DNA from: Methylomonas sp. 11b
GTDB taxonomy: Bacteria > Pseudomonadota > Gammaproteobacteria > Methylococcales > Methylomonadaceae
Assembly (NCBI RefSeq): GCF_000515215.1
Contig: NZ_KI911557.1
Location: forward strand, 558,001 to 622,000
Direction: 5' to 3'
DNA: 64,000 nucleotides
The notes under the pieces are model-generated. The model was not told the DNA's origin and searched no databases. It saw only the letters and a list, made by a program, of their open reading frames with translations. The position numbers and the translations under genes are program-made. Shown here piece by piece: positions 14,944 to 23,852 of the stretch; position 1 is the stretch's first letter, and each line of letters begins with the position of its first letter.

Positions 14944-16167
14944 TTATGCCGCGCGTGCCGGCGGGATTTGGCCGAACATCAAGCGGTCGCGGATCGCGGA
15001 GATTGGGGTTTTGTCTTTAACCAAATTAAGATACCAGGCGTTGTCGCTGGTGTCGCCGTATAAAATAACGCCGATGATGATGTCGCCGCGCAGCACGATT
15101 TTTTTATAGATGCCCAGCCCGTGATCGATCAGCTGGAGAATCTGGCATTCGCTGTCGCCTTGGAAATCGCCCACCGAAAATAAGTCGATGCCGGTCACTT
15201 TCAACATCGTCGCGGATGACAAGGTTTTGAATTGGCTGTCGGCCTGGCCCGCCAGTTGTTGAGCGCAGACTTTGGCTTGTTCGTAGACCGGTGCGACCAA
15301 GCCGAACAGTTCGCCCCGGTGTTGCACGCATTCGCCGACCGAGAATATCGCCGGGTCGCTGCTGCGCATGCGCTCGTCCACTACGATGCCGTGCTGGCAC
15401 TCCAGACCAATGCGTTTAGCTAGACCGATATTGGGCTTGATGCCGGTGGACATAATCAGCATGTCGGCCGGTAAAACCTCGCCGTTACTCAGTTCTACCG
15501 CGCTGATATGGTCGTATTCGCTGTTGACGCGCTCGATTGTCGTGCCAAGATGGAACCGAATGCCTTTATCGGCTAGTTGTCGCTGTAAAAATGCCGCTGC
15601 CTTACGGTCCAATTGTCGGTTCAACAAATGGTCGGCACGGTTGATCACACTGACTTGCATGCCGCGTTGCAACAAGCCATTGGCGGCTTCCAGACCCAGT
15701 AAACCGCCACCAAGAATCACCGCGTGGCGTTTGCTGGCGGCTTTTTCTATCATGGTTTCCACGTCGGCGATGTCTCTAAAGCCCAATACGCCTTCGACGT
15801 CGCGGCCCGGTATATCCAGCATCAACGGCAAAGAGCCGGTAGCGATTAGCAATTTGTCGTAAAACGCGCAGGTGCCGTCGTGGGCAATTACACAGCGACG
15901 CTCGCGGTCGACATTCACAACCGCTTTGTCCGGTCCGCAATACAAGGTCACCCGATTTTTCAGATACCAATCAAAATCGTGAATCATGATGTCGGCAACG
16001 CTTTTCGCGCCGAACAGCACCGGCGTCAGCATGATGCGATTGTAATTGCCGTGCGGTTCCGCGCCGAATACGGTGATGTCGTAGCGCTCCGGCACTGTTT
16101 GAATCAATTCGTCAACGGTGCGCATGCCGGCCATGCCGTTGCCTATCACTACCAATTTGAGTTTCAT
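14944..16167 (-). CDS. nasB: FAD/NADH oxidoreductase, nitrate reductase electron-transfer subunit
   Basis: 407 residues resembling the N-terminal flavoprotein part of NirB/NasB. An FAD-binding motif opens the protein (VVIGNGMAGMRTVDEL), an NAD-binding GGGLLGLEAANGL motif is in the middle, and TGIKPNIGLAKRIGLE and FSVGECVQHRGELFG complete the second FAD site. It lacks the siroheme and 4Fe-4S nitrite-reductase domains of full NirB. It lies directly before nasA, so it most likely passes electrons from NADH to NasA. The gene name is by context. A nitrite reductase is not in the window. Confidence 0.8.
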   Translation of the reverse strand: MKLKLVVIGNGMAGMRTVDELIQTVPERYDITVFGAEPHGNYNRIMLTPVLFGAKSVADIMIHDFDWYLKNRVTLYCGPDKAVVNVDRERRCVIAHDGTCAFYDKLLIATGSLPLMLDIPGRDVEGVLGFRDIADVETMIEKAASKRHAVILGGGLLGLEAANGLLQRGMQVSVINRADHLLNRQLDRKAAAFLQRQLADKGIRFHLGTTIERVNSEYDHISAVELSNGEVLPADMLIMSTGIKPNIGLAKRIGLECQHGIVVDERMRSSDPAIFSVGECVQHRGELFGLVAPVYEQAKVCAQQLAGQADSQFKTLSSATMLKVTGIDLFSVGDFQGDSECQILQLIDHGLGIYKKIVLRGDIIIGVILYGDTSDNAWYLNLVKDKTPISAIRDRLMFGQIPPARAA

Positions 16168-16205
16168 GATGCTTTGGGTGGTTTATGCTGTGAGAAATCG
16201 GTTTG

Positions 16206-16259
16206 GGTAGAGACGCAAAATCCCTTAGGCGATGCTTAGGACAGGCTTGCGTCTCTACC
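16206..16259. repeat. Inverted repeat between nasB and the porin gene
   Basis: GGTAGAGACGCAA (16206-16218) and TTGCGTCTCTACC (16247-16259) are perfect inverted copies with a 28-bp loop. It lies in the 100-bp gap of the operon. It has no T-run on the gene strand, so it is more likely a dispersed intergenic repeat or RNA-processing site than a terminator. Confidence 0.6.
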
Positions 16260-16267
16260 AGGTTTGC

Positions 16268-17590
16268 CTAGAAGCTGACGTTGGCTTGCATCCAAATCAC
16301 TTGGGTGTCAGGGAACGCCGGGTGATTGGAATTAAAATCTGCGTATTTGGCCAACAAGGAATAATGTTTACCAAATTTTTTCAGCGCCGAGAAATCCCAT
16401 TCCGTGCCAAATTTGACTCCACCCGTATCGTCGGAGAAATCATGAAATACGCCAGTTACGATCAGACTGTCGTTCATCGCCTTGTAACTGGCGGTGGCGA
16501 ATACGTCGCGGATACCTTGGCCCATGGCTCTGGTGGCGGGGGAATCGGCGCCGACCGGATTGATGAACAGGTCAGCCCAGCCTTGGAAAGCGTGGTTGGT
16601 GCCTAGTGGCGTGTTAAATGTTTTATTTAGACCATAGCCATTCAACTGTTCCATGGCGCCTTGCAAGGTGACGTTGAACGCAGTCAATCCGCCCATCAAA
16701 TTGATACGATCAGCTTGGTAATGATTGGGATTGTCGCCATAATCGGACTGCTTGCCCCATTCAGCGGTGTACAGGAAATTGACGGTATCCCAAAACTGCG
16801 GCGATTTACCGTCGAAACGCAAGCCGTAGGTTTGCGAAGATTTAAAGTAGTTGGCACGTTCACGATAGTCCAGCCAATAGCCGTAGCCGATCAGGTTGCC
16901 CCAATCACCGACTTTATAATTCAAATTCAAGATCGGTGCGTTGATATTATCGGTTTCCCCGAAAATGTTTTGCACGTGATCCAAATAGCCGACGTTTGCC
17001 GTCAGCCCGAACAAGGTCTGATTGTTGTGAGTGATCAGAATCGAATCATAGGTCATTTCCATCTGCCGCCAACCGACGTTACCGATAAAACGGTCGTCAT
17101 CCAACTTGATGCGTTGCCGACCAACTTTGATTAGGGTATCGGCGATGCCTTTGTAGCTTAACCAGAATTGATTGAGTTCGCTGCGCGCCGGATCGGCGAT
17201 AACGGCATAGTTGCGATCACGGTTCGTGGTAGTGCCGGCGCGGTCGTAGTCTGCTTGCGCCGCGTAGAGGCCTTCGTATTCCGCGTAACCTTGAAAATCG
17301 TGAAAAACCGGAGTCAGGAAACCCAGCCGCAGGCGCACCGTATTGGCGTTGGCGGTTTCCACAGGCTGGCCGCCCATATTGGCGGGTTTACGGACAGAGT
17401 TGTCTTTATCGACATTCTCCCAGCGGTAGTTCAAATCCATTTTTACTGCGCCGTTACTGCCGTAATGGTAGAAATTTAAGGCGTCTTCAACTTCTTTGGT
17501 AATGTCGGCGGCGGCCGGCAGGCTGAAGAAGGTTAGTGATAATAGTGTCACCGGTAACTTGCCGGTTGGACGTTTGAGTGTTTGCGGCAT
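16268..17590 (-). CDS. Outer-membrane porin of the alginate-export type
   Basis: 440 residues with a signal peptide (TLLSLTFFSLPAAADI). The mature part has alternating beta strands: LNYRWENVDKDN, VRLRLGFLTPVF, YAEYEGLYAAQ, TLIKVGRQRIKLDDDRFIGN and a terminal strand VIWMQANVSF ending in Phe, as outer-membrane barrels do. This is the alginate_exp family, which often appears beside nitrate-assimilation genes in methanotrophs and other Proteobacteria. Here it sits between the ATPase gene and nasB in the same direction, so a role in nitrate passage across the outer membrane is inferred. Confidence 0.85.
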   Translation of the reverse strand: MPQTLKRPTGKLPVTLLSLTFFSLPAAADITKEVEDALNFYHYGSNGAVKMDLNYRWENVDKDNSVRKPANMGGQPVETANANTVRLRLGFLTPVFHDFQGYAEYEGLYAAQADYDRAGTTTNRDRNYAVIADPARSELNQFWLSYKGIADTLIKVGRQRIKLDDDRFIGNVGWRQMEMTYDSILITHNNQTLFGLTANVGYLDHVQNIFGETDNINAPILNLNYKVGDWGNLIGYGYWLDYRERANYFKSSQTYGLRFDGKSPQFWDTVNFLYTAEWGKQSDYGDNPNHYQADRINLMGGLTAFNVTLQGAMEQLNGYGLNKTFNTPLGTNHAFQGWADLFINPVGADSPATRAMGQGIRDVFATASYKAMNDSLIVTGVFHDFSDDTGGVKFGTEWDFSALKKFGKHYSLLAKYADFNSNHPAFPDTQVIWMQANVSF

Positions 17591-17621
17591 AAGGCCCCCT
17601 AGGGAAACAAGCGGTTATAAA

Positions 17622-19382
17622 TTAATGGGTGTGATCGCATTCGGACAGGAAGGTCAGCAGGCTCTCCCGGTATTTGTAGTAATCGGGATGCTCCAGTAGG
17701 GCCTTGCGGGTGCGTGGGCGCGGCAGGTCAATTTCCTGAATTTTGCCGATTTTGGCATGCGGGCCGTTGGTCATCATCACCACACGGTCGGCCAACAGAA
17801 TGGCTTCGTCGACATCGTGCGTCACCACAATTGCGGTGACGTGGGTGCGTTCCCAGACTTCCATCAACACTTCCTGCAACTCCCAACGGGTCAATGAGTC
17901 CAGCATACCGAACGGTTCGTCGAGCAGTAGCAATTTTGGCGACAGGGCAAAGGCGCGGGCGATGCCGACGCGCTGACGCATGCCGTTGGACATGTCCCCG
18001 GCTTTTTTGAACATCGAATCGGCCAGGCCGACCCGTGTCAGGTAGTATTCGACGATGTCCTCGCGTTCGTCTTGCGAGGCATGTGGGTACACTTTATCGA
18101 CGCCCAACATCACGTTTTGGAAGGCGGTCAGCCAAGGGAATAGGCTGGGAGCCTGAAACACCACGCCGCGATCCGGGCCGGCACCGTTGATTTCCCGGTT
18201 ATCCAAAATAATGCCGCCTTCGGAAATTTCGTTCAGACCGGCTGTCATCGACAACACCGTGGATTTACCGCAACCGGAGTGGCCGATGATGGAAATGAAT
18301 TCGCCTTTTTTCATTTTCAGGTCAAAGCCGTCAACCACTTTCACGGTGCTGTTGCCGTCCGGGGTGGGGTAGATTTTGGAAAGATTGGCAAACTCCAGAT
18401 AACGGGCCTTGCCCAGATCGCGAGTGCTGGGTTTCAGTGCCGAAGTGTCGAGCTTCCAATCGTTGCTAGTATTGGGACGCACATCCGGCAGTTTGAGCTT
18501 GTCGCCAGCGTCGGCCTGGGCTTTTTCCATACCGATATTCATCAGATAACGGGTGATTTCGGCGCGCAGGCGTTTGAATTCCTCGTTATGGTTCAGCGCG
18601 GTTCGGTCGCGCGGCCGCTCCAGATTGACCGTAAACGCAGGGCCGAAGCTGGCATCCGGGCCGGGATTGAGAGGAATGACCCGGTCAGCCATGTAAATGG
18701 CTTCGTCCACGTCGTTGGTAATCAAAATGACGGTCTTTTTATCCTGTTCCCAGATTTGCAGGATTTCGTCTTGCAAGTTGCCGCGGGTCAGCGCGTCCAG
18801 GGCGCTGAGCGGTTCGTCGAGCAGCAAAATATCCGGGTTGGCGGCCAACGCCCGGGCGACATTGACGCGTTGGCGCATGCCGCCTGACAGTTCACCCGGT
18901 TTTTTGTCCATCGCCCGGCCTAGATTCACCATCTTTACGTATTTCTCGGTATGCGCACGGCGTTGCTCCGACGTCCAATCTTTGAAGATCGCATCCACCG
19001 CCAGCGCCACGTTTTCGTAAACCGTTAGCCAAGGCATCAATGAATAGTTTTGAAATACCACGCCGCGATCCGGTCCCGGTTCGGTGATGGCTTGGCCTTG
19101 TTTCAATAGTTCGCCGCTATCGGCATGGATAAGACCGGCAATCATCGAGATCAACGTGGTTTTGCCGCTACCGGAAAAACCGACGATGGCGATGAACTCG
19201 CCTTCGCGAATGTCCAGATTGATGTCTCTGAGGATGGAGGTTTTATCTTTGCCTTCACCGTAGGATTTACAGACATTTTTTAACTCTACTAGCGGCTTAT
19301 ACGCATCGTTGGCGGGAACGGAAGACATGGCGGATTGTTTGTGCATGGAAAGTTCGATGATTTTGGCTTGGGCGGCGCTCAT
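17622..19382 (-). CDS. nrtC: Nitrate ABC transporter, fused double ATP-binding protein
   Basis: 586 residues with two complete ABC domains. The first has GFSGSGKTTL, signature LSGGMRQRVNVARAL and ILLLDEPLSALDALT. The second has GHSGCGKSTVL, MSNGMRQRVGIARAF and LLLLDEPFGMLDSLT. The signature Ser of the second is preserved but Gly is replaced in MSNGM, as is common in NrtD. In cyanobacteria NrtC and NrtD are separate and NrtC has a regulatory NrtA-like domain; here the two ATPases are one chain with no NrtA-like part. It energises the NrtB permease. It starts 11 bp after nrtB. Confidence 0.9.
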   Translation of the reverse strand: MSAAQAKIIELSMHKQSAMSSVPANDAYKPLVELKNVCKSYGEGKDKTSILRDINLDIREGEFIAIVGFSGSGKTTLISMIAGLIHADSGELLKQGQAITEPGPDRGVVFQNYSLMPWLTVYENVALAVDAIFKDWTSEQRRAHTEKYVKMVNLGRAMDKKPGELSGGMRQRVNVARALAANPDILLLDEPLSALDALTRGNLQDEILQIWEQDKKTVILITNDVDEAIYMADRVIPLNPGPDASFGPAFTVNLERPRDRTALNHNEEFKRLRAEITRYLMNIGMEKAQADAGDKLKLPDVRPNTSNDWKLDTSALKPSTRDLGKARYLEFANLSKIYPTPDGNSTVKVVDGFDLKMKKGEFISIIGHSGCGKSTVLSMTAGLNEISEGGIILDNREINGAGPDRGVVFQAPSLFPWLTAFQNVMLGVDKVYPHASQDEREDIVEYYLTRVGLADSMFKKAGDMSNGMRQRVGIARAFALSPKLLLLDEPFGMLDSLTRWELQEVLMEVWERTHVTAIVVTHDVDEAILLADRVVMMTNGPHAKIGKIQEIDLPRPRTRKALLEHPDYYKYRESLLTFLSECDHTH

Positions 19383-19392
19383 GACGGTATCC

Positions 19393-20406
19393 TCAGATTT
19401 TTTGGAACGAGAACAGGTTTTGTAACGAGTGCATTACCCGGTCGAGAATGAAACCGATAATACCGATGGTAAATACCGCCACCATGATTCTGCTCAAGGA
19501 ATTGGAACTGCCGTTTTGGAATTCGTCCCAGACGAATTTGCCTAAACCGGGGTTTTGCGCCAGCATCTCGGCAGCGATCAAAACCATCCAGCCCACCCCC
19601 AAGGATAGGCGCATCCCGGTAAAGATATAAGGCAAAGCCGAGGGCAGAATGATGCGTTTGATTTGCGTGGCCCAATCCAGTCTTAACACTTTGCCGACGT
19701 TGACCAAGTCGCGGTCTATCGATGACACGCCGACGGCGGTGTTGATCAGCGTCGGCCACAAGGAACATAAAGTCACGGTGATGGCCGAGGTGACAAACGA
19801 TTTGGCAAACCAGGAATCGTCGTCGGTAACATACATGGCACTCACCACCAAGGTGACGATGGGCAGCCAGGCCAACGGGGATACGGGTTTGAAGATTTGG
19901 ATCAGCGGGTTAAACGCGGTATTCAGCACCGGGCTCATGCCGCAGATGATGCCTAGCGGCACGGCGATCAGCGTGGCGATGATAAAGCCGGCAAACACGG
20001 TGCGCAGGCTGGTAAGAATTTGGTCCAGATAAGTCGGCTTGCCGGTGTAGGGGCGCGGCTTGATTTCCGCTTTGGGGTCTTCGGCCAACTTTTCTTTATT
20101 CCGCAATTCCTGGCGTTGATAAAACTCGGCCATTTTGGTTTTTTCGGCATAGTGTTCAGTCACCAGACCGCTGACTTCCGACCAGACCGCGACCGGGCCG
20201 GGAATAGCGCCCAAGCTAGTATTGATCCGCGCGGCGGTGACGCTCCAAAACCCCAAAAACAAGATGAAAGCGATGATGGGCACGCCCATGACCAGCCACA
20301 ACTGGCGCATTTGTTGGGCTGGGTTTTCACCGGCGGCGATTTTGACTAAGGGTACGAACCAGGTCAGGCCGGTGATGTTGAAAAATTTGATCAGTGTATT
20401 AGTCAT
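19393..20406 (-). CDS. nrtB: Nitrate ABC transporter permease
   Basis: 337 residues, six or more membrane segments. A first segment lies near residues 35-55 (LVMGVPIIAFILFLGF). A long hydrophilic stretch follows (about 75-120, ending RPYTGKPTYLDQIL), then the BPD-type permease core with FAGFIIATLIAVPLGIICG and the coupling-helix EAA-like segment LRLDWATQIKRIILPSALPY. It forms the membrane channel for nitrate with NrtA and the fused ATPase. The extended loop between the first segment and the core is longer than in many NrtB proteins. Confidence 0.9.
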   Translation of the reverse strand: MTNTLIKFFNITGLTWFVPLVKIAAGENPAQQMRQLWLVMGVPIIAFILFLGFWSVTAARINTSLGAIPGPVAVWSEVSGLVTEHYAEKTKMAEFYQRQELRNKEKLAEDPKAEIKPRPYTGKPTYLDQILTSLRTVFAGFIIATLIAVPLGIICGMSPVLNTAFNPLIQIFKPVSPLAWLPIVTLVVSAMYVTDDDSWFAKSFVTSAITVTLCSLWPTLINTAVGVSSIDRDLVNVGKVLRLDWATQIKRIILPSALPYIFTGMRLSLGVGWMVLIAAEMLAQNPGLGKFVWDEFQNGSSNSLSRIMVAVFTIGIIGFILDRVMHSLQNLFSFQKI

Positions 20407-20497
20407 GTCTTTACTCGCTTGTCTTAATGGTGTCGGTAAAAAGGATGCGTCCCTGCATCAACATACGATCCTTGTGTAGAGCACCCACCAGAGTTTC

Positions 20498-21892
20498 TTA
20501 GTCGACAATTTTGCCGCCGGAGACGGTTTGCTTGCCTTTCAAGCCAATAGCAAATTTGGCCAGATAATCGTTAGGTTTGTTGGCATCGAACGGAATTTTG
20601 TCGATGAAAAAGTTTTGCGACGGCTTGATGCTGGTGTCGGCAGGGAAGTCTTCGGCTTTGGCTTTACCCTCAGCGACCAGTTCTTTTGCGGCAGCCAGAT
20701 AGATGTCAGGGCGATAAACTTTTTTCGCGGTTTCCATATACCAGTTGTCGGGTTTGTATTCGTTGATCATTCCCCAGCGGCGTAATTGGGTCAGATACCA
20801 GATCGCACTGCTGTAGGAGGGATAGCTGGCACCGTGACGGAAAAAGGTGTTGAAGTCGGGCAGGGAGCGTTTGTCGCCTTTTTCGTATTCAAAAGTACCG
20901 TTCATGCTGGCCGCCAACACGTCAACGTCGGCACCGACATATTGTTTTTGCGACAGCATTTCGATGGCTTCTTTACGGTTTTTGTTGTTTTCGGCATCCA
21001 GCCACATCGCAGCGCGTATTAAGGCTTTAGTGACGGCTAAATACGTATTCGGATATTTTTCCGCCCAGGCTTGGGTGACGCCGAAGACTTTTTCCGGGGT
21101 GTCTTTCCAGAGTTCGTCGTCGGTGATTACCGGTACGCCGATGCCTTTAAACACCGCTTGTTGGTTCCAGGGTTCGCCGACGCAGTAGCCGAAAATAGTC
21201 CCTGATTCCAATGTGGCCGGCATTTGCGGCGGCGGGGTTACCGCCAATAAGGCGTCGGCATTAATTTGGCCGGATGTGTCTTGGGGCGGCGCGTAAAAAC
21301 CGGGGTTAATGCCACCGGCGGCCAGCCAATAGCGCAGTTTGACGTTGTGGCTACCGGGTGGAAAGGTCATGGCCATGTTGAATGGCTTGCCTTCTGCTTT
21401 ATATTTATCCACTACCGGTTTCAAGGCGTCGGCTTTGATGGGGTGCACAGGCTTGCCGCCTTCCATCGGCACGTTGGCTTTCATTTGTTTCCAGATGTCG
21501 TTGGATACGGTAATCGCGCTACCGTTGTAGCCCATGCTGAAAGCGGTGACGATGTCGGCTTTAGTACCGTAGCCAATGCTGGAACCTAATGGGGCAGGCG
21601 CCAGCATGTGCGAACCATCCAATTCGCCGTTCACCACGCGATCCATGACTACTTTCCAATTGGCTTGCGCTTCCAGTTGTACGAACAGGCCTTCTTCCTC
21701 AAAAAAGCCTTTTTCAGCTGCGACGGCCAGCGGTGCCATGTCGGTCAGTTTAATGAAGCCGAATTTCAAGTCTTCCTTTTCCAGTTTGCCGGCGGCGAAA
21801 CTGTGGTTGGAAAAGCCCAGTACCGCCAGTGCGACGACCGAGCTTAGCGCGGCGGCTAGTGTCTTGGGGGTGAATATGCTGTTCTGTTTCAT
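20498..21892 (-). CDS. nrtA: Nitrate ABC transporter substrate-binding protein
   Basis: The ATG at 21892 follows GGAAAC and gives 464 residues. An upstream start at 21925 would lie in the attenuator. The N-terminus is a Sec signal ([20 protein letters not shown]). The NrtA/NasF-type fold is seen in [36 protein letters not shown] and the glycine-rich [14 protein letters not shown]. It binds nitrate in the periplasm. First gene of the operon, preceded by a leader with hairpins and terminator. Confidence 0.92.
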   Translation of the reverse strand: MKQNSIFTPKTLAAALSSVVALAVLGFSNHSFAAGKLEKEDLKFGFIKLTDMAPLAVAAEKGFFEEEGLFVQLEAQANWKVVMDRVVNGELDGSHMLAPAPLGSSIGYGTKADIVTAFSMGYNGSAITVSNDIWKQMKANVPMEGGKPVHPIKADALKPVVDKYKAEGKPFNMAMTFPPGSHNVKLRYWLAAGGINPGFYAPPQDTSGQINADALLAVTPPPQMPATLESGTIFGYCVGEPWNQQAVFKGIGVPVITDDELWKDTPEKVFGVTQAWAEKYPNTYLAVTKALIRAAMWLDAENNKNRKEAIEMLSQKQYVGADVDVLAASMNGTFEYEKGDKRSLPDFNTFFRHGASYPSYSSAIWYLTQLRRWGMINEYKPDNWYMETAKKVYRPDIYLAAAKELVAEGKAKAEDFPADTSIKPSQNFFIDKIPFDANKPNDYLAKFAIGLKGKQTVSGGKIVD

Positions 21893-21923
21893 ATCGTTTC
21901 CTGTCAATTGAGAAAAATTGGCC

Positions 21924-21977
21924 AAAAAAAAGGCGTCTATGCCCGACTTGCTTGCAAGCCGGACAGTAGACGCCTTT
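21924..21977 (-). terminator. Intrinsic terminator/attenuator in the nrtA leader
   Basis: On the minus strand AAAGGCGTCTA and TAGACGCCTTTTTTTT form a stem of about 11 bp with further pairing inside (CCGGCTTGCAAGC), followed by a run of eight T. It ends about 30 bp before the nrtA start, so it must act on the operon's own leader, not on an upstream gene. This is the position expected of an attenuator relieved by an antiterminator protein. Confidence 0.85.
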
Positions 21978-22016
21978 GTCTTTGGTGCTCAACAGTGAGC
22001 GGGGTTTTGGTTTACC

Positions 22017-22052
22017 ACTCCTACACTGGAGTATTGCTTGTTACTAAGCAAT
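22017..22052 (-). promoter_or_regulatory. Tandem hexaloop hairpins, probable ANTAR-protein binding leader
   Basis: Reading the minus strand: ATTGCTT-AGTAAC-AAGCAAT, then directly ACTCC-AGTGTA-GGAGT. Both stems carry six-base loops starting with A; the second also has G at position 4. Two adjacent hexaloop hairpins upstream of an intrinsic terminator are the known signature of leaders bound by ANTAR antiterminators (NasR, NasT, EutV). Their presence before a nitrate operon fits regulation by a NasS-NasT or NasR system encoded elsewhere. The first loop lacks the usual G at position 4. Confidence 0.65.
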
Positions 22053-22669
22053 GCTGATGCCAGTTTATTGAGTCTTCTAATGGATTTTTATAAATAACGT
22101 TTACAAACAGTGCTTTACGTCAGTTTTCTGCAAGCCCGAATTTGGAGGAATTAGCAGGTGCATCTCTGCGCGCATAAAAAACGATGCACTCTATTGATTC
22201 GGAAGTGCTTTTTTTGCACATGCGTGGTGCGCACCGTAATGGGGAGCGTCAGCGAGACATGCGGAAGAATTAGCGGTGTTGCCGAGGATCGCGAGTGCGG
22301 AAAGCTCGGCGCTGTGTTTGAAGCGCTTGCCGGTGTGCTCGGTGTCATGGCTTCATGGGGAACGCCATCGGCGTGATGGGTGGGCATTTTGTTAGGCATA
22401 AAAGCGCTGAAAAATGGCAATATTTCGATTATTTACGTACCGTTCGCCCTAATGTCCTAGGGTAAAAGCCTGTCGAAGTGCGCACCAGACCGGGCTTCGA
22501 CGAGTTCAGCCCGAACAGCATACCAGTGATAAACAGGGCCGGGTTAATAGGTGCACGAGCAAAGCAAATTGATACAATCGGTGGCAATGATTCCCGCCAT
22601 CTATGAAACAGAGTAGGATGCAGCGAGTTTTATGTTGACGGGTCTATCGAAATTAAGCCGGGGCGGATT
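22053..22669. other. Intergenic region upstream of nrtA, no gene seen
   Basis: About 620 bp without a convincing coding frame on either strand; short frames here have no ribosome site and unusual composition. The nrtA promoter must lie in its left part. TGGCATCAGCATTGCTT on the minus strand (22046-22062) has GG and GC spaced as in sigma-54 sites but overlaps the first leader hairpin. A dispersed repeat occupies 22441-22516. Confidence 0.5.
22441..22516. repeat. REP-like inverted repeat
   Basis: CGTTCGCCCT at the left and AGCCCGAACAG at the right, with inner arms GCCTGTCGAAG and CTTCGACGAGTTCAG, form an imperfect palindrome. The CTTCGAC...TCAGCCCGAAC wording is that of a widespread proteobacterial intergenic repeat. 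Other copies are not seen in this window. Confidence 0.55.
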
Positions 22670-23212
22670 ATGAAATACATCGTAAAACAAATTGCCGATG
22701 ACTTTATCTTTGACGAAATGGAACAGGCCAGGAAGCAGTTTGTCGAGGCGCTGAATTACACGATGGAAAGCGCCACGATCTTCTTCGATAAAAATCCCAC
22801 CAATCCGCTGGATTTTTTTATTGCCTACGATTTTCAGCAAAAGCACGGCGATCCGGTGGTGTACGGGTTTAATTTACGGGATGAACTGATCCGGATTTTC
22901 AATTTGGCCGACAACAAAACGCATTCGTCTGCATTGGCCTTGGCAATCAGCCAGCAGTTGAAAAAACTGGCTGAGGAACTTGAAGAGCGTTATGACCCGG
23001 AACCCACCAAGACCATCGCCGAAACGCAAGAAAAAAAAGACACGCAGTACGCCAGCAGCATCAATCGGTCTTATCGCGAGGTGCTCAGAGAAGCCATAGA
23101 AAAAGACCGGGCCGAGCAATTGCGGAAAACCGAGTCAGAGGCCGCGGCAGCAGACGATGGCTACCAACGCCATACCATTTTATTGGGCAGTAAGAGTGCG
23201 GCTAAATCGTAA
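22670..23212 (+). CDS. Hypothetical protein, 180 residues
   Basis: ATG at 22670 follows GGGGCGG about 6 bp upstream. The protein starts MKYIVKQIADDFIFDEMEQA and is soluble and mostly helical, with a short sequence-simple acidic and basic C-terminal half (EELEERYDPEPTKTIAETQE) likely to be coiled or disordered. There is no signal, membrane segment or known motif. The gene stands alone between the nitrate operon and the next gene. Codon use looks like the neighbouring core genes, so I consider it real. Family not recognised. Confidence 0.7.
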   Translation: MKYIVKQIADDFIFDEMEQARKQFVEALNYTMESATIFFDKNPTNPLDFFIAYDFQQKHGDPVVYGFNLRDELIRIFNLADNKTHSSALALAISQQLKKLAEELEERYDPEPTKTIAETQEKKDTQYASSINRSYREVLREAIEKDRAEQLRKTESEAAAADDGYQRHTILLGSKSAAKS

Positions 23213-23469
23213 ACCTAGCGACTGTCGGCGGTTAATTTGTTTATTGAGGACGCTAGTTAGGTAGTTAGGTAGGCACATTCTTTTATGTCGGTTTCAAGAC
23301 GGAATCAGCCGTATGAAATGTTTGCAAACCTCGCGGCGGATGCGTCTATTGGCGCATCCGCCGAGTTAATGCCCGAATTAAAACCTGTTTAAGCAGCGTT
23401 CCGCGATTTCTCATACCGCTTACGCCATCGTATCCGACAGCATTAGCCAATCGGCTGGTAGTAATGACC

Positions 23470-23646
23470 TTATACCGACAACATCCAGCCGTTTGCGTAA
23501 AAAATCTCAAACTCCCGAAACATCACAAAAAATCTGCCGAATTTGATTTTGCCTGTCCCGGTTTCATTCAGGTCGGCGACGGTGCCGTCGCCATACCAGT
23601 TACTGTGGATCACATCGCCGATTTGTATTTTTTCGTAAGTTTTCAT
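23470..23646 (-). CDS. Small Tudor-like hypothetical protein
   Basis: Preferred start is the ATG at 23646 (product 58 residues, MKTYEKIQIGDVIHSNWYGD), 6 bp after an AGGGG; an upstream start at 23673 adds nine residues. GDVIHSNWYGDGTVADLNE and IKFGRFFVMFREFEIFYANG resemble the small beta-barrel found at the C-terminus of UvrD/PcrA and in CarD-like proteins, so a protein- or nucleic-acid-binding role is possible. Very short; similarity is weak. Confidence 0.5.
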   Translation of the reverse strand: MKTYEKIQIGDVIHSNWYGDGTVADLNETGTGKIKFGRFFVMFREFEIFYANGWMLSV

Positions 23647-23852
23647 GACGCGCCCCTGGTTATTTGATGACAAGGATTACGCAGCATAAAAAATGCCAAA
23701 ACTATCGAATTAAACGGGGTTTGATGCAGCGGATCGCCAAGCCTTGTAGGCTGTGGCCTGAGCACTGAAAACGTGATAGGGGCGGATACAGAAAAGCCGG
23801 GTTCCGACTGCAATCGTTACGGAAAATCGTCACCGATACGATATTTAGTAGC

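Noticed and set aside
22391..22397. GTTAGGC that resembles an attC core
   Set aside because: No pairing arm or second core could be found within 150 bp on either side, so chance is the simpler reading.
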